The translations under genes were made by a program, and so were the position numbers. A stretch of 9,714 nucleotides of DNA from NCBI GenBank assembly GCA_947175285.1, contig CAMWMM010000149.1:1-9714 (forward strand), in the 5' to 3' direction. The notes under the pieces are model-generated. The model was not told where the DNA came from, did not search any database, and saw nothing but the letters and a program-made list of their open reading frames with translations. This stretch comes from an uncultured Lachnospiraceae bacterium (GTDB lineage: Bacteria; Bacillota_A; Clostridia; Lachnospirales; Lachnospiraceae). Within the stretch, counting starts at the first letter, position 1; each line of letters opens with the position of its first letter. Below, in pieces: positions 1-6,630 of the stretch.

Positions 1-534
1 AATATGTTTGGTATTGTAGTTGCAGCCTGTATGGTTTACAACATGGAATTTAAAGGAACTGCGATTAAAAAGATGTATATGCTGCCAATCAGTGTACCCA
101 GGATGTATCAGTGCAAATTTTTGATTGTAACAGGATTGCTTTTGACGGCGATTGTGCTGCAGAATCTGGCTCTGTTAAAAATCGGCATCAGTGACTTGCC
201 GCAAGGGACTTTTGAGATGGGATCTTTGATTTGGTTTACTGTATATTCCTTTCTTACTTCTATGCCTACATTATCTTTTATGCTTTTGGTTTCTTCCCGG
301 TTTGAAAACATGTGGATGCCGCTTGGAATTGGAGTTGCGGGATTTTTAAGCGGAATGGCTTTGGCAAATTCTGATATGGATTTGCTGTTGATTCATCCGT
401 TTATTGTAATGTTAAAACCTGCTGTTGCAATGAGCGCACAGCCTGATAATAGGGTAGTCATGATATCTTTGGCGGAAACATTCCTGTTTCTTATCATAGG
501 TTTGTGGATGGCGAAGCATCTGCGTTATGAGTAA
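1..534 (+). CDS. ABC-2 type permease, lantibiotic-immunity (MutE/EpiE-like), 3' part
   Basis: This is the C-terminal 177 codons of an integral membrane protein whose start lies before the window; the frame is open from base 1. From the ATG at base 4, hydrophobic stretches lie near residues 1-13, 38-58, 72-98, 103-121, 127-141 and 150-169. Near residues 14-30 is a cytoplasmic motif (EFKGTAIKKMYMLPIS) like the E-x-x-GT-x-K-x-x-x-x-PIS segment of ABC-2 permeases. In LanFEG-type exporters two such small permeases, E and G, work with one ATPase to expel lantibiotics from the membrane. The next gene is a second small ABC-2 permease on the same strand, which supports this reading. The matching ATPase is probably just upstream and unseen. 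The family call is from protein character and context; the substrate is inferred. Confidence 0.8.
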   Translation, partial: NMFGIVVAACMVYNMEFKGTAIKKMYMLPISVPRMYQCKFLIVTGLLLTAIVLQNLALLKIGISDLPQGTFEMGSLIWFTVYSFLTSMPTLSFMLLVSSRFENMWMPLGIGVAGFLSGMALANSDMDLLLIHPFIVMLKPAVAMSAQPDNRVVMISLAETFLFLIIGLWMAKHLRYE

Positions 535-598
535 TGTGAGAAGAACTTCTAGCCACTCACAGCAAAGGCTGTTTCGTGGAGAAGTACTATGTCTCACA
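535..598 (+). other. Nested stem-loop directly after the first permease stop codon
   Basis: A 64-nt imperfect palindrome starts at the base after the TAA. The outer stem is TGTGAGA (535-541) with TCTCACA (592-598). Inside it CTTCT (546-550) pairs with AGAAG (580-584), CCAC (553-556) with GTGG (576-579), and ACAGC (559-563) with GCTGT (568-572) around an AAAG loop. That is 21 base pairs in four helices separated by small internal loops. No T-run follows, so it is not an ordinary intrinsic terminator. It could be an RNA element that tunes expression between the two permease genes, an mRNA-stability element or the remnant of a small palindromic repeat. The pairing is seen directly; any function is inference. 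Confidence 0.5.
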
Positions 599-645
599 CC
601 GAAGAATGCCTGAAATGCGGCATTCTTCATAAGCCGACTTGTTGA
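589..645 (+). CDS. Possible 18-residue cysteine-containing micro-ORF
   Basis: This short reading frame encodes MSHTEECLKCGILHKPTC and ends in TGA. GGAG at 578-581 lies 7 nt before the ATG, which is good spacing for a ribosome binding site. That GGAG sits inside the 3' arm of the preceding stem-loop, so it would be masked when the RNA is folded. The CxxCG pattern plus a terminal Cys resembles a zinc knuckle, but the peptide is too short for any family call. It could be a regulatory leader peptide, a small peptide in its own right, a fragment of a decayed gene, or chance. Most of its middle codons are also the second hairpin (601-628), so the coding appearance may be a by-product of that repeat. 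Low confidence. Confidence 0.2.
   Translation: MSHTEECLKCGILHKPTC
601..628 (+). other. Perfect 10-bp inverted repeat (hairpin)
   Basis: GAAGAATGCC (601-610) and GGCATTCTTC (619-628) are exact reverse complements around an 8-nt loop, TGAAATGC. The hairpin begins two bases after the larger stem-loop. No T-tract follows on either strand, which argues against a Rho-independent terminator. The two hairpins together occupy most of the gap between the permease genes and may act as one RNA element. Confidence 0.5.
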
Positions 646-682
646 CTTTCAATTATGAGATTGTTATTTAGGAGGGATTTGC

Positions 683-1447
683 ATGAGTTTTTTAGAGTTA
701 TTAAAAATTGAATTTATGAAAGTGAAGCGTTCTAAAATCATTCCGCTGATTTTTATCGCGCCGTTATTAGTGGTAACATCTGGCATTGCTAATTTGAGCG
801 TCTATTTTACACCAGAATATACAAACGCATGGGCGGCGATGTTTATCCAGAGTGCATTGGTCTATGCTTATTATTTGCTGCCGTTTTCGATGATTGTTGT
901 ATGTGTAATGATTGCAGGGCGTGAAACGCAGAATAATGGTATTTTGAAAATGCTGGCATTACCGGTCAGCCGTTATGCTTTATCTTTAGCAAAATTTTTT
1001 GTATTGATGGTTTATTTGATTTTGGAAATGGCAGTGTTTTTCATTGTGTTTGTAATTGCCGGTATCTTTGCCGCACATACGACCGGAATCACAGAAGCTT
1101 TGCCGCTGCTTTATCTTATGAAGTGGTGTTTGGGTTTATTTTTCATGATGCTGCCCTGTGCGGCGTCTATGTGGGCAATTACGGTATTGTTTGAAAAAAC
1201 GCTGCTTTCCGTAGGTCTTAATCTGCTGCTTGTTATTCCCGGCGTTTTAATAGCCAATACGCCGCTTTGGATTGCATATCCATATTGTTACAGCGGTTAT
1301 CTGGTATCCTGTTCGCTGCATGATTTCACATCGGAGGGCAGCGGCACAGCGTTTTCGGTATTTCCGTTTTTGCCGTGCGCAATAGCAGTTTTTATAGTAG
1401 CACTTTTTCTGGCTGTCAGAAAATTCGGCAGGAAAGAAATGAGGTGA
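683..1447 (+). CDS. ABC-2 type permease, lantibiotic-immunity (MutG/EpiG-like)
   Basis: A 254-residue integral membrane protein with about six hydrophobic spans (near residues 19-38, 55-77, 103-130, 141-166, 173-191 and 226-246). The cytoplasmic loop near residues 80-97 carries RETQNNGILKMLALPVSR, the E-x-x-NG-x-L-K-x-L-x-x-P-V-S-R segment typical of ABC-2 permeases, probably the contact with the ATPase. Its length of about 250 residues fits the E/G permeases of lantibiotic self-protection exporters. GGAGGG at 671-676, 6 nt before the ATG, fixes the start. It follows another small ABC-2 permease in the same direction, which suggests a LanFEG-type E-G pair. It ends 8 bp from the stop of the convergent response regulator gene. 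The substrate is probably a membrane-active peptide, but this is inferred; a general drug or bacitracin-type exporter is the alternative. Confidence 0.8.
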   Translation: MSFLELLKIEFMKVKRSKIIPLIFIAPLLVVTSGIANLSVYFTPEYTNAWAAMFIQSALVYAYYLLPFSMIVVCVMIAGRETQNNGILKMLALPVSRYALSLAKFFVLMVYLILEMAVFFIVFVIAGIFAAHTTGITEALPLLYLMKWCLGLFFMMLPCAASMWAITVLFEKTLLSVGLNLLLVIPGVLIANTPLWIAYPYCYSGYLVSCSLHDFTSEGSGTAFSVFPFLPCAIAVFIVALFLAVRKFGRKEMR

Positions 1448-1455
1448 AGCCCGCT

Positions 1456-2070
1456 TTAACAGATAGGCGGAATGTACCCCATTTGAATAGCTTTTGTTAC
1501 AGCCTCAACGGAGGAAGTAACGCCAAGCTTTTCAAATATATGCTGTAAATGATTGGATAAAGTACGCTCGCTGATATAGAGCGTACTTGCTATTTCCCTT
1601 CGCTTCATGCCATTAGCGATAAGCCGCAGGATTTGTTTTTCGCAGGCAGTTAATTCCTCTAAAAACGGAATGTCCCTGCTAAAAATAGTTGTGCCCTGTA
1701 AAATTTTGGAGAGGAAAGAAACCAGATTTTCAGGATCCGTATTTTTGTTAATGAAGCCTTTCGCGCCGATTTTTTCTGCCTCGCTGCGGTATACCGGCAA
1801 ATCATATCCGGACAGGATAACTATTTTTAACTCCGGATAACGGCTTAGTAGTTGTTTTGTTAATTCCAAACCGTCTTCGGATGTTATATTTTTTAAGTTG
1901 ATATCCATAAGCAGGATGTCCGGTCTGTTGGTTTCAATAAAGCTGTCCAATAGGGAAATATCATTGATACTTTCAAATGATGTAATTTCCGGATAATCTG
2001 ACAGGGCGATTTCTAAACTTTTTGAAAATAAGGCGTGGTCATCTACTAATAAAATATTGATAAGAAACAT
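1456..2070 (-). CDS. Response regulator, NarL/FixJ (LuxR-type HTH) family
   Basis: A 204-residue two-component response regulator. The receiver domain (about residues 3-125) has the acidic pair D10-D11, the phospho-acceptor D56 (LLMDI), S87 and K109. A LuxR-type helix-turn-helix follows (about residues 139-202), with the family signature around EKQILRLIANGMKRREIA and SERTLSNHLQHIFEKLGV. Phosphorylation by the upstream kinase should allow dimer binding to DNA. It is the last gene of the ATPase-permease-kinase-regulator operon and overlaps the kinase gene by 32 bp, so translational coupling is likely. The start is odd: GGAG abuts the only usable ATG with no spacer, and a TGA sits in frame two codons before it. 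The likely targets are its own operon and perhaps the convergent permease genes; this is inferred. Confidence 0.93.
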   Translation of the reverse strand: MFLINILLVDDHALFSKSLEIALSDYPEITSFESINDISLLDSFIETNRPDILLMDINLKNITSEDGLELTKQLLSRYPELKIVILSGYDLPVYRSEAEKIGAKGFINKNTDPENLVSFLSKILQGTTIFSRDIPFLEELTACEKQILRLIANGMKRREIASTLYISERTLSNHLQHIFEKLGVTSSVEAVTKAIQMGYIPPIC

Positions 2071-3613
2071 CTCCTTTCATTGGTAAGGTAATCTGTATAC
2101 AGACTCCGTGCGGAACGTTGTCGGTTATTTTAACGGAGCCGTCCATGTTGTGAACCCGCTCGTTAATCAGTGCAAGCCCTCTGTGCTCATGTCCTTTGAG
2201 TTCTGATAAATTGGCAGATAAAAGAGCGCCCGCATCGGCGGTTCCGTTGTCTTTTACACACAGTATGATAATGTCGTTATCCTGCGCAAGCGTTATCCAT
2301 GCTTTTTCTCCTGTGGAATGCTTATAAACATTCATGACAAGTTCTTTTAGCAGGCGGTATACAAAGATATCATACGGCTGTGCTAAAAACAAGGAGTCCG
2401 GACATTCAAAAGCAATATCGATATTGCGGTGCGGAAAGGACTGCGAAATATAGGCAAGCAGGTTTTGATAATTCTCTTTAACAGTAAGTTTTGGGAGCAT
2501 CGCAGGGCGGTAATCCTGCATCCGCTCGCGTATATAAGTATTCATGTTATCAAGAGTTCCCGTAATGATTTTGCGGATATCAGCCCGATCCGCTTTATTC
2601 ATCATGTTCTTTATGGAAAGCAAATCCTGAAGGATGTCATCATGAAGGAAATTCGCAAATTCGAGATTTAGTTGTTCTTCCTGCTGTAACTGCGCTAATG
2701 CGGCATGGTACTTGCTTTCCCGGATTATCTTATTTTTCCCGTGCTTTAAATGAAACTCTAATATAATATTACAGATATATACAAAGACAAACATGCTATC
2801 CAGCATAAGGAAAAACAGCGGAAGACCAATGCCTGAAGTAAAAGCGGGCAGAGCGCAGGCAACTGCTCCGGCAAGTAAGATTAATGCAGACTGACGCCTG
2901 TTAAATACGGTTGACAGCGGGAAGCTGCTATGCTCTTTTAGTATAATGCCGTGAATACTCATGGAGAACAGCAGGACAGGAAGATATATTCCAAAATTGG
3001 AAAGATGCCTGCTGACTCTCATGGTAGAAAAATAATATGCAAGGAATAAAATAATTACCATTACAAGAGAGAAAAGGATACTTTTCCATTCCGCTTTCAA
3101 AACAAAGCCAGTTCTTTTTCTATGGAAGATGACAATAAAAATAAAACAAAGCCAGCTCACCATAAATTGTATGCCGTAAAAAAGGGCAAATATTTCGTTT
3201 GATATCAGTATGCCGATAAGGGAACAGATGCAGGTTAGAGTCAGGCAGATGTTTACTGCTTTTTTGAATTTATATTCACTTCCCTGAAACAAAAACATGA
3301 GCATGAAGTTGATGGAAACATACCATATAATCGGACTTAACGCCCTAAAAGCCATGTTTGTTACGGCATTGTCTGAAACCGCAAGGAGCATATACCAGCT
3401 ATCTAATGCAAGCAGACCGCAAAACAGGGAAATAACTTTATTTTCCCTGATATTGCAGGCGCTTACAAAAGTCGCGTCTATCAGTATCAAAGATGACAGA
3501 AACATAGGTACGGTTTCTATGATACCAAGCGGTGAATTTATTGTCAGACCCATGTACATAATGAGCAAAATGGAATTTGTAAAAAGCAGAAGTTTCCATA
3601 TGGCAGGTTTCAT
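2039..3613 (-). CDS. Multi-span membrane sensor histidine kinase (NarL-system type)
   Basis: A 524-residue sensor kinase. The N-terminal 290 residues are very hydrophobic, with about 8-10 membrane spans (roughly 7-21, 33-51, 60-79, 94-110, 119-138, 140-163, 178-196, 207-225, 242-257 and 262-286) and no sizeable extracytoplasmic domain. A short linker helix leads to the HisKA_3-type site FLHDDILQDLL with phospho-acceptor H324. The ATPase domain has an N-box (ELVMNVYKHS, E424 and N428), a G1 box (VKDNG, D455) and a G2-like GHEHRGLALINERV near 474-487. This is the kinase class that pairs with NarL-type regulators, and such a regulator is the next, overlapping gene. AAGGAGG, 6 nt before the ATG, fixes the start and overlaps the stop of the permease gene. 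The signal is unknown; the membrane-buried sensor and adjacent transporter suggest sensing of a membrane-acting compound or of transporter activity. Confidence 0.9.
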   Translation of the reverse strand: MKPAIWKLLLFTNSILLIMYMGLTINSPLGIIETVPMFLSSLILIDATFVSACNIRENKVISLFCGLLALDSWYMLLAVSDNAVTNMAFRALSPIIWYVSINFMLMFLFQGSEYKFKKAVNICLTLTCICSLIGILISNEIFALFYGIQFMVSWLCFIFIVIFHRKRTGFVLKAEWKSILFSLVMVIILFLAYYFSTMRVSRHLSNFGIYLPVLLFSMSIHGIILKEHSSFPLSTVFNRRQSALILLAGAVACALPAFTSGIGLPLFFLMLDSMFVFVYICNIILEFHLKHGKNKIIRESKYHAALAQLQQEEQLNLEFANFLHDDILQDLLSIKNMMNKADRADIRKIITGTLDNMNTYIRERMQDYRPAMLPKLTVKENYQNLLAYISQSFPHRNIDIAFECPDSLFLAQPYDIFVYRLLKELVMNVYKHSTGEKAWITLAQDNDIIILCVKDNGTADAGALLSANLSELKGHEHRGLALINERVHNMDGSVKITDNVPHGVCIQITLPMKGDVSYQYFISR

Positions 3614-3624
3614 ATTTTGCCTCC

Positions 3625-5640
3625 TTATGAGCGCTGTTTTTTCAGAACCATTTTACAGCAGGTACGGACGGTCGTGCAATAATAGATTAGGTAAATAACC
3701 AGTGTCAGCATAATCCCTCCCATTACAGGCGTATATAGGAGAATGCTGTTTTTCAAGAGGTTCTGCATAAGGGCTGTTTTGTATACTAATGTGGCAAAGA
3801 TGCAGTCTGCCAGTCCGAACAGAAACGGAATGCTGAAAAACGTTATTGTCTGTTTTTTAATGATTCTTTTAATTTTTTTATCCGTATATCCCATTTTCAT
3901 GAGAATATCATAATCAGATTTTGAGTCAGCTATGGCTGATATATTATTAAAATAAAGGATGCTTCCGGTTGCGATAAAAAACAGTACGACAAGAAAGCCT
4001 ATTAACAGGAATGTGGAACTGCTTAAGGACATTATTTCATGTATCCTGTGGGAGTTTCCCTGTAAATAAGGGCTTCCATTCAGATATGCAGAGAGTGCCT
4101 GAAACAGTTCTTCATTATCCGCAATGGACTTTCCGTTGATACTCAAAATGCGCGCTTCAGGGACGGCACTTTCGGATATCATTTGGTATAAATCGTCGCT
4201 TACGATTAAAGTACCGACGCTGTTTGCGAATGCAATGGGGTTATCCAGTGTGGTTGTAATGACAGTAACCGGAATTTCCGTATCGTTTATGAGTAGTGGA
4301 TAAATGCAGCCCGTTTCATCATTGCCGGAAGCAGGCTGATATCTTACAAAAATGCATTCATTGCCGTTTAATGCATTAAGCTGTCCTAAAACCTTTTGCC
4401 GTCCTTGGGCTTTTAGGAGAGCAGTATAGTTTGAATAAGAGATACATTCAAATCCAGCACTCCGCAGGATTTTTTCATTGTCGGAATCCCCTTTGGAAGT
4501 TCCGACGCTATACTCCATAGGGAGATTTTTAGCCGTTGAAGTGACTTTATAGATATCGGTCTGCAGAAATGTGATATCATCTTCGGCTGAATATTCATGT
4601 ACAATCTGCATGATTGAGGATAGTTCGCTTTCGTTTTTAATCCTGCATTCGATTTCCGATGGTGCGATACGGGATACCGCAGCTATCGGATAATACAGGG
4701 ACAGAGCCATGACGCTTGAAACAGTCAGGGTTGCGGCTGATAACAATGTAAGCATAATCAGGGTTTTGGAATTCGAGCGCATACGGTATACAAAATTAGG
4801 GGAAGTGATGATTCTTGTTTCCGTATAAAATTTCCGCTTATTTCTTTTACCTGTCTGTACTGCAAAGGGAAGAAAAGATGCAATAAAAAGCACTGTTCCG
4901 GAGAGTACGAGTACAAGTGTAAGCATCCCCATAGGAGAAAAGCCGATTGTAATCCAGAATGATTTTCTGCCTCTTAAGATATCAAGCGCAAGGCAGTATC
5001 CTGTTATAATAGCCCAAAATCCAAAGATGGATGGGATGGCATGAAATTTTGTCTGCTTTTCCGCGCTTCTTTCAAACCGGACTAAATCCATGAGAGACGC
5101 CTTGAAAAGAAACCTGCTGTTGGACAAGGCTAATACGATGATAACAGCAAAAACAAAACACGCTGTCCTCATAATGGCATGGAAATTAAAAAACGGTATC
5201 TCCGAATTATTTACGGTCAAATCCAATAACTTCGTAATGCCAAACACGATGCCCTTGTGAAACAGAGCCCCTAAAAAGATTCCGATGATAAAAGCTCCGA
5301 AACAAGAGAATAGATTCTCTGCTGTCAGTAAGGACAGTATTGTGGATTTTCGATATCCCAGTAAAGCGTAAATACCTAATTCTTTTGTGCGGCGGCGTAA
5401 GAAGAAATGGTTTGAATACGACATATAAAAAACTACAAACGCCATAAGGAATACGGAAATCGTGCTGCACATGGTTTCAACCCGACCGTCGCCCGATATT
5501 TTTTCAAGCATGACCTTATTCATGGAAAAGGATGTGAATGCGAAAAAAACAGTAATGACAAAGGATATTGATAATAAGTAAAGGGCATAAAACGAAAAAT
5601 TATTTTTAAGATTCTTAAGTGCCATAGATAAATTATGCAT
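3625..5640 (-). CDS. FtsX-type ABC transporter permease, BceB-like
   Basis: A 671-residue permease with the BceB layout. Ten likely membrane spans lie near residues 17-38, 57-76, 108-128, 155-174, 203-222, 238-260, 295-318, 544-566, 598-619 and 635-656, with a large extracytoplasmic domain of about 220 residues (320-540) between spans 7 and 8. Two FtsX-type cytoplasmic segments are visible: RTKELGIYALLGYRKSTI near 84-101 and DYDILMKMGYTDKKIKRI near 577-593. Members of this family bind cell-wall-active peptide antibiotics or free their lipid targets, and often also act as the sensor for an adjacent kinase. GGGGGG precedes the ATG with 2+6 nt of spacing and follows the ATPase stop by 12 bp. The ATPase gene upstream and kinase gene downstream make one operon. 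The antibiotic-peptide role is inferred from family. Confidence 0.88.
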   Translation of the reverse strand: MHNLSMALKNLKNNFSFYALYLLSISFVITVFFAFTSFSMNKVMLEKISGDGRVETMCSTISVFLMAFVVFYMSYSNHFFLRRRTKELGIYALLGYRKSTILSLLTAENLFSCFGAFIIGIFLGALFHKGIVFGITKLLDLTVNNSEIPFFNFHAIMRTACFVFAVIIVLALSNSRFLFKASLMDLVRFERSAEKQTKFHAIPSIFGFWAIITGYCLALDILRGRKSFWITIGFSPMGMLTLVLVLSGTVLFIASFLPFAVQTGKRNKRKFYTETRIITSPNFVYRMRSNSKTLIMLTLLSAATLTVSSVMALSLYYPIAAVSRIAPSEIECRIKNESELSSIMQIVHEYSAEDDITFLQTDIYKVTSTAKNLPMEYSVGTSKGDSDNEKILRSAGFECISYSNYTALLKAQGRQKVLGQLNALNGNECIFVRYQPASGNDETGCIYPLLINDTEIPVTVITTTLDNPIAFANSVGTLIVSDDLYQMISESAVPEARILSINGKSIADNEELFQALSAYLNGSPYLQGNSHRIHEIMSLSSSTFLLIGFLVVLFFIATGSILYFNNISAIADSKSDYDILMKMGYTDKKIKRIIKKQTITFFSIPFLFGLADCIFATLVYKTALMQNLLKNSILLYTPVMGGIMLTLVIYLIYYCTTVRTCCKMVLKKQRS

Positions 5641-5652
5641 GTAGATTCCCCC

Positions 5653-6402
5653 CTATCTTTCCGTATCTAATTTTGCGACTTCACGTGCAATGGATTCATA
5701 AAATGTACGCCTGTCATCACCTTGCTTTAATAACTCCCGCTCAATGCGGCCGTCCTTAAAAATTAAAATGCGATTCGCAAAACTGGCAGCATAAGCGTCA
5801 TGCGTAACCATTAGTATCGTGGTATGGAGTTCTTCATTTGATTCTTTCAAGGTGTTTAGTAAATCTGTTGCAGAATTGGAGTCCAATGCGCCTGTCGGCT
5901 CATCGGCAAATAAAATGCTCGGTCGTTTTACAATAGCCCGTAAAGCCGATGCCCGCTGTCTTTGTCCGCCTGAAAGCTCGCAAGGGTATTTATGAAGCTG
6001 TTTGCCAATGCCAAATGTGTCTGCCAGACTCTGCACCATGCTCTCGATTTTTTTCGGTGGAAGTTTCTGTAAAGTAAGGGGAACGGCAATATTTTCAAAA
6101 ACAGTAAGACTGTCAAGTAAAAGATACTCCTGAAAAATAAATCCCAGATTGTCCCTGCGGAAATCCGCCGCACTTGTATCGCTCAGATTTTGAAGATTGA
6201 CGCCGTTTATCGTGATACTGCCGCTTGTAGGCGTATCAATCGTGGAAAGAACATTAAGCAGTGTGGTCTTTCCGGAGCCTGAAGCCCCCATAATGGCAAT
6301 AAATTCGCTTTTCGCCACGCTGAATGATACTTTATTGAGGCTTGGATGCTGTGCCTTTTCATAAATTTTTGTTACTTCTTTTGCTTCTAATAATGTAGAC
6401 AT
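5653..6402 (-). CDS. ABC transporter ATP-binding protein, BceA/MacB-like
   Basis: A 249-residue ATPase with all expected motifs in order: Walker A GASGSGKTT (39-47), Q-loop Q91 in FIFQEY, signature LSGGQ (143-147), Walker B ILFADEP with D167 and E168, D-loop ALDS (172-175) and switch H201. The sequence around the motifs (FIFQEYLLLDSLTVFENI, DEPTGALDS) is typical of the LolD/MacB/BceA group that partners FtsX-type permeases. It is the first gene of the - strand operon and the permease gene starts 12 bp after its TAG. GGAGGA, 5 nt before the ATG, supports the start. About 35 residues follow the H-loop core, a short C-terminal extension common in BceA proteins. It would power the adjacent permease at the cytoplasmic face. 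Confidence 0.93.
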   Translation of the reverse strand: MSTLLEAKEVTKIYEKAQHPSLNKVSFSVAKSEFIAIMGASGSGKTTLLNVLSTIDTPTSGSITINGVNLQNLSDTSAADFRRDNLGFIFQEYLLLDSLTVFENIAVPLTLQKLPPKKIESMVQSLADTFGIGKQLHKYPCELSGGQRQRASALRAIVKRPSILFADEPTGALDSNSATDLLNTLKESNEELHTTILMVTHDAYAASFANRILIFKDGRIERELLKQGDDRRTFYESIAREVAKLDTER

Positions 6403-6419
6403 AGTAATCCTCCATTCAT

Positions 6420-6434
6420 ACTCAGTTTGTGAGT
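6420..6434. promoter_or_regulatory. Inverted repeat ACTCA-N5-TGAGT, possible operator
   Basis: A perfect 5-bp dyad with a 5-bp spacer lies 18 bp before the ATPase start codon. A further TGAGT is at 6481-6485 and an ACTCA at 6584-6588, so the half-site recurs across the divergent region. NarL-type regulators often bind short dyads, so this could be the site for the response regulator of the operon. If transcription starts after the 6453-6458 hexamer, the dyad is in the leader and could instead be an RNA hairpin. Short repeats like this also arise by chance. Confidence 0.25.
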
Positions 6435-6570
6435 TTTGTATTTGATAGCATCATTGTACTTTTCGAGGACTGAAAATAAATGAGTAAAAATGGCAGATTG
6501 TTGTTTTGCCATCCGTCATCCGCCCTGCAAGGAAACTGAACGGACAAAATACAGCATTTATTATCGGGAA

Positions 6571-6630
6571 AAGTGTACAAGAAACTCATATAATGGAATC
6601 AGTATGATAAATAATCAGGAGGGTACACTT
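6571..6630 (+). promoter_or_regulatory. Promoter -10 and 8-bp inverted repeat before the transglutaminase gene
   Basis: AAGTGTAC (6571-6578) is repeated exactly in inverted form as GTACACTT (6623-6630), the latter ending at the base before the ATG. Between them are a consensus TATAAT (6589-6594) and the ribosome binding site AGGAGGG (6617-6623). No TTGACA-like hexamer lies 16-18 bp before the -10. If transcription begins near 6601, only the right arm is in the mRNA, so a protein-binding site fits better than a hairpin. The co-transcribed AraC-type regulator is a natural candidate, but this is inferred. Confidence 0.4.

Larger units (their letters stand above)
6403..6630. promoter_or_regulatory. 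Divergent intergenic regulatory region
   Basis: The 228 bp separate the - strand transporter/two-component operon from the + strand transglutaminase-AraC pair and must hold both promoters. For the + strand there is a perfect TATAAT at 6589-6594 without a matching -35. For the - strand, TACAAT (complement of 6453-6458) is the best -10, with only a weak -35. Both therefore look activator-dependent, fitting the NarL-type and AraC-type regulators encoded on either side. Inverted repeats at 6420-6434 and 6571-6578/6623-6630 are described separately. Confidence 0.5.

Noticed and set aside
601..628. Rho-independent terminator between the two permease genes
   Set aside because: The stem is strong but no T-run follows on either strand, and the next gene belongs to the same apparent operon.
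3297..3698. 133-codon open frame on the + strand
   Set aside because: It lies antisense to the kinase gene and crosses into the permease gene. It has no recognisable domain and is a shadow of the real genes.
6490..6630. N-terminal extension of the transglutaminase frame from an upstream ATG at 6490
   Set aside because: No ribosome binding site before 6490, the extension has no family character, and it would cover the promoter and the strong AGGAGGG that precedes 6631.
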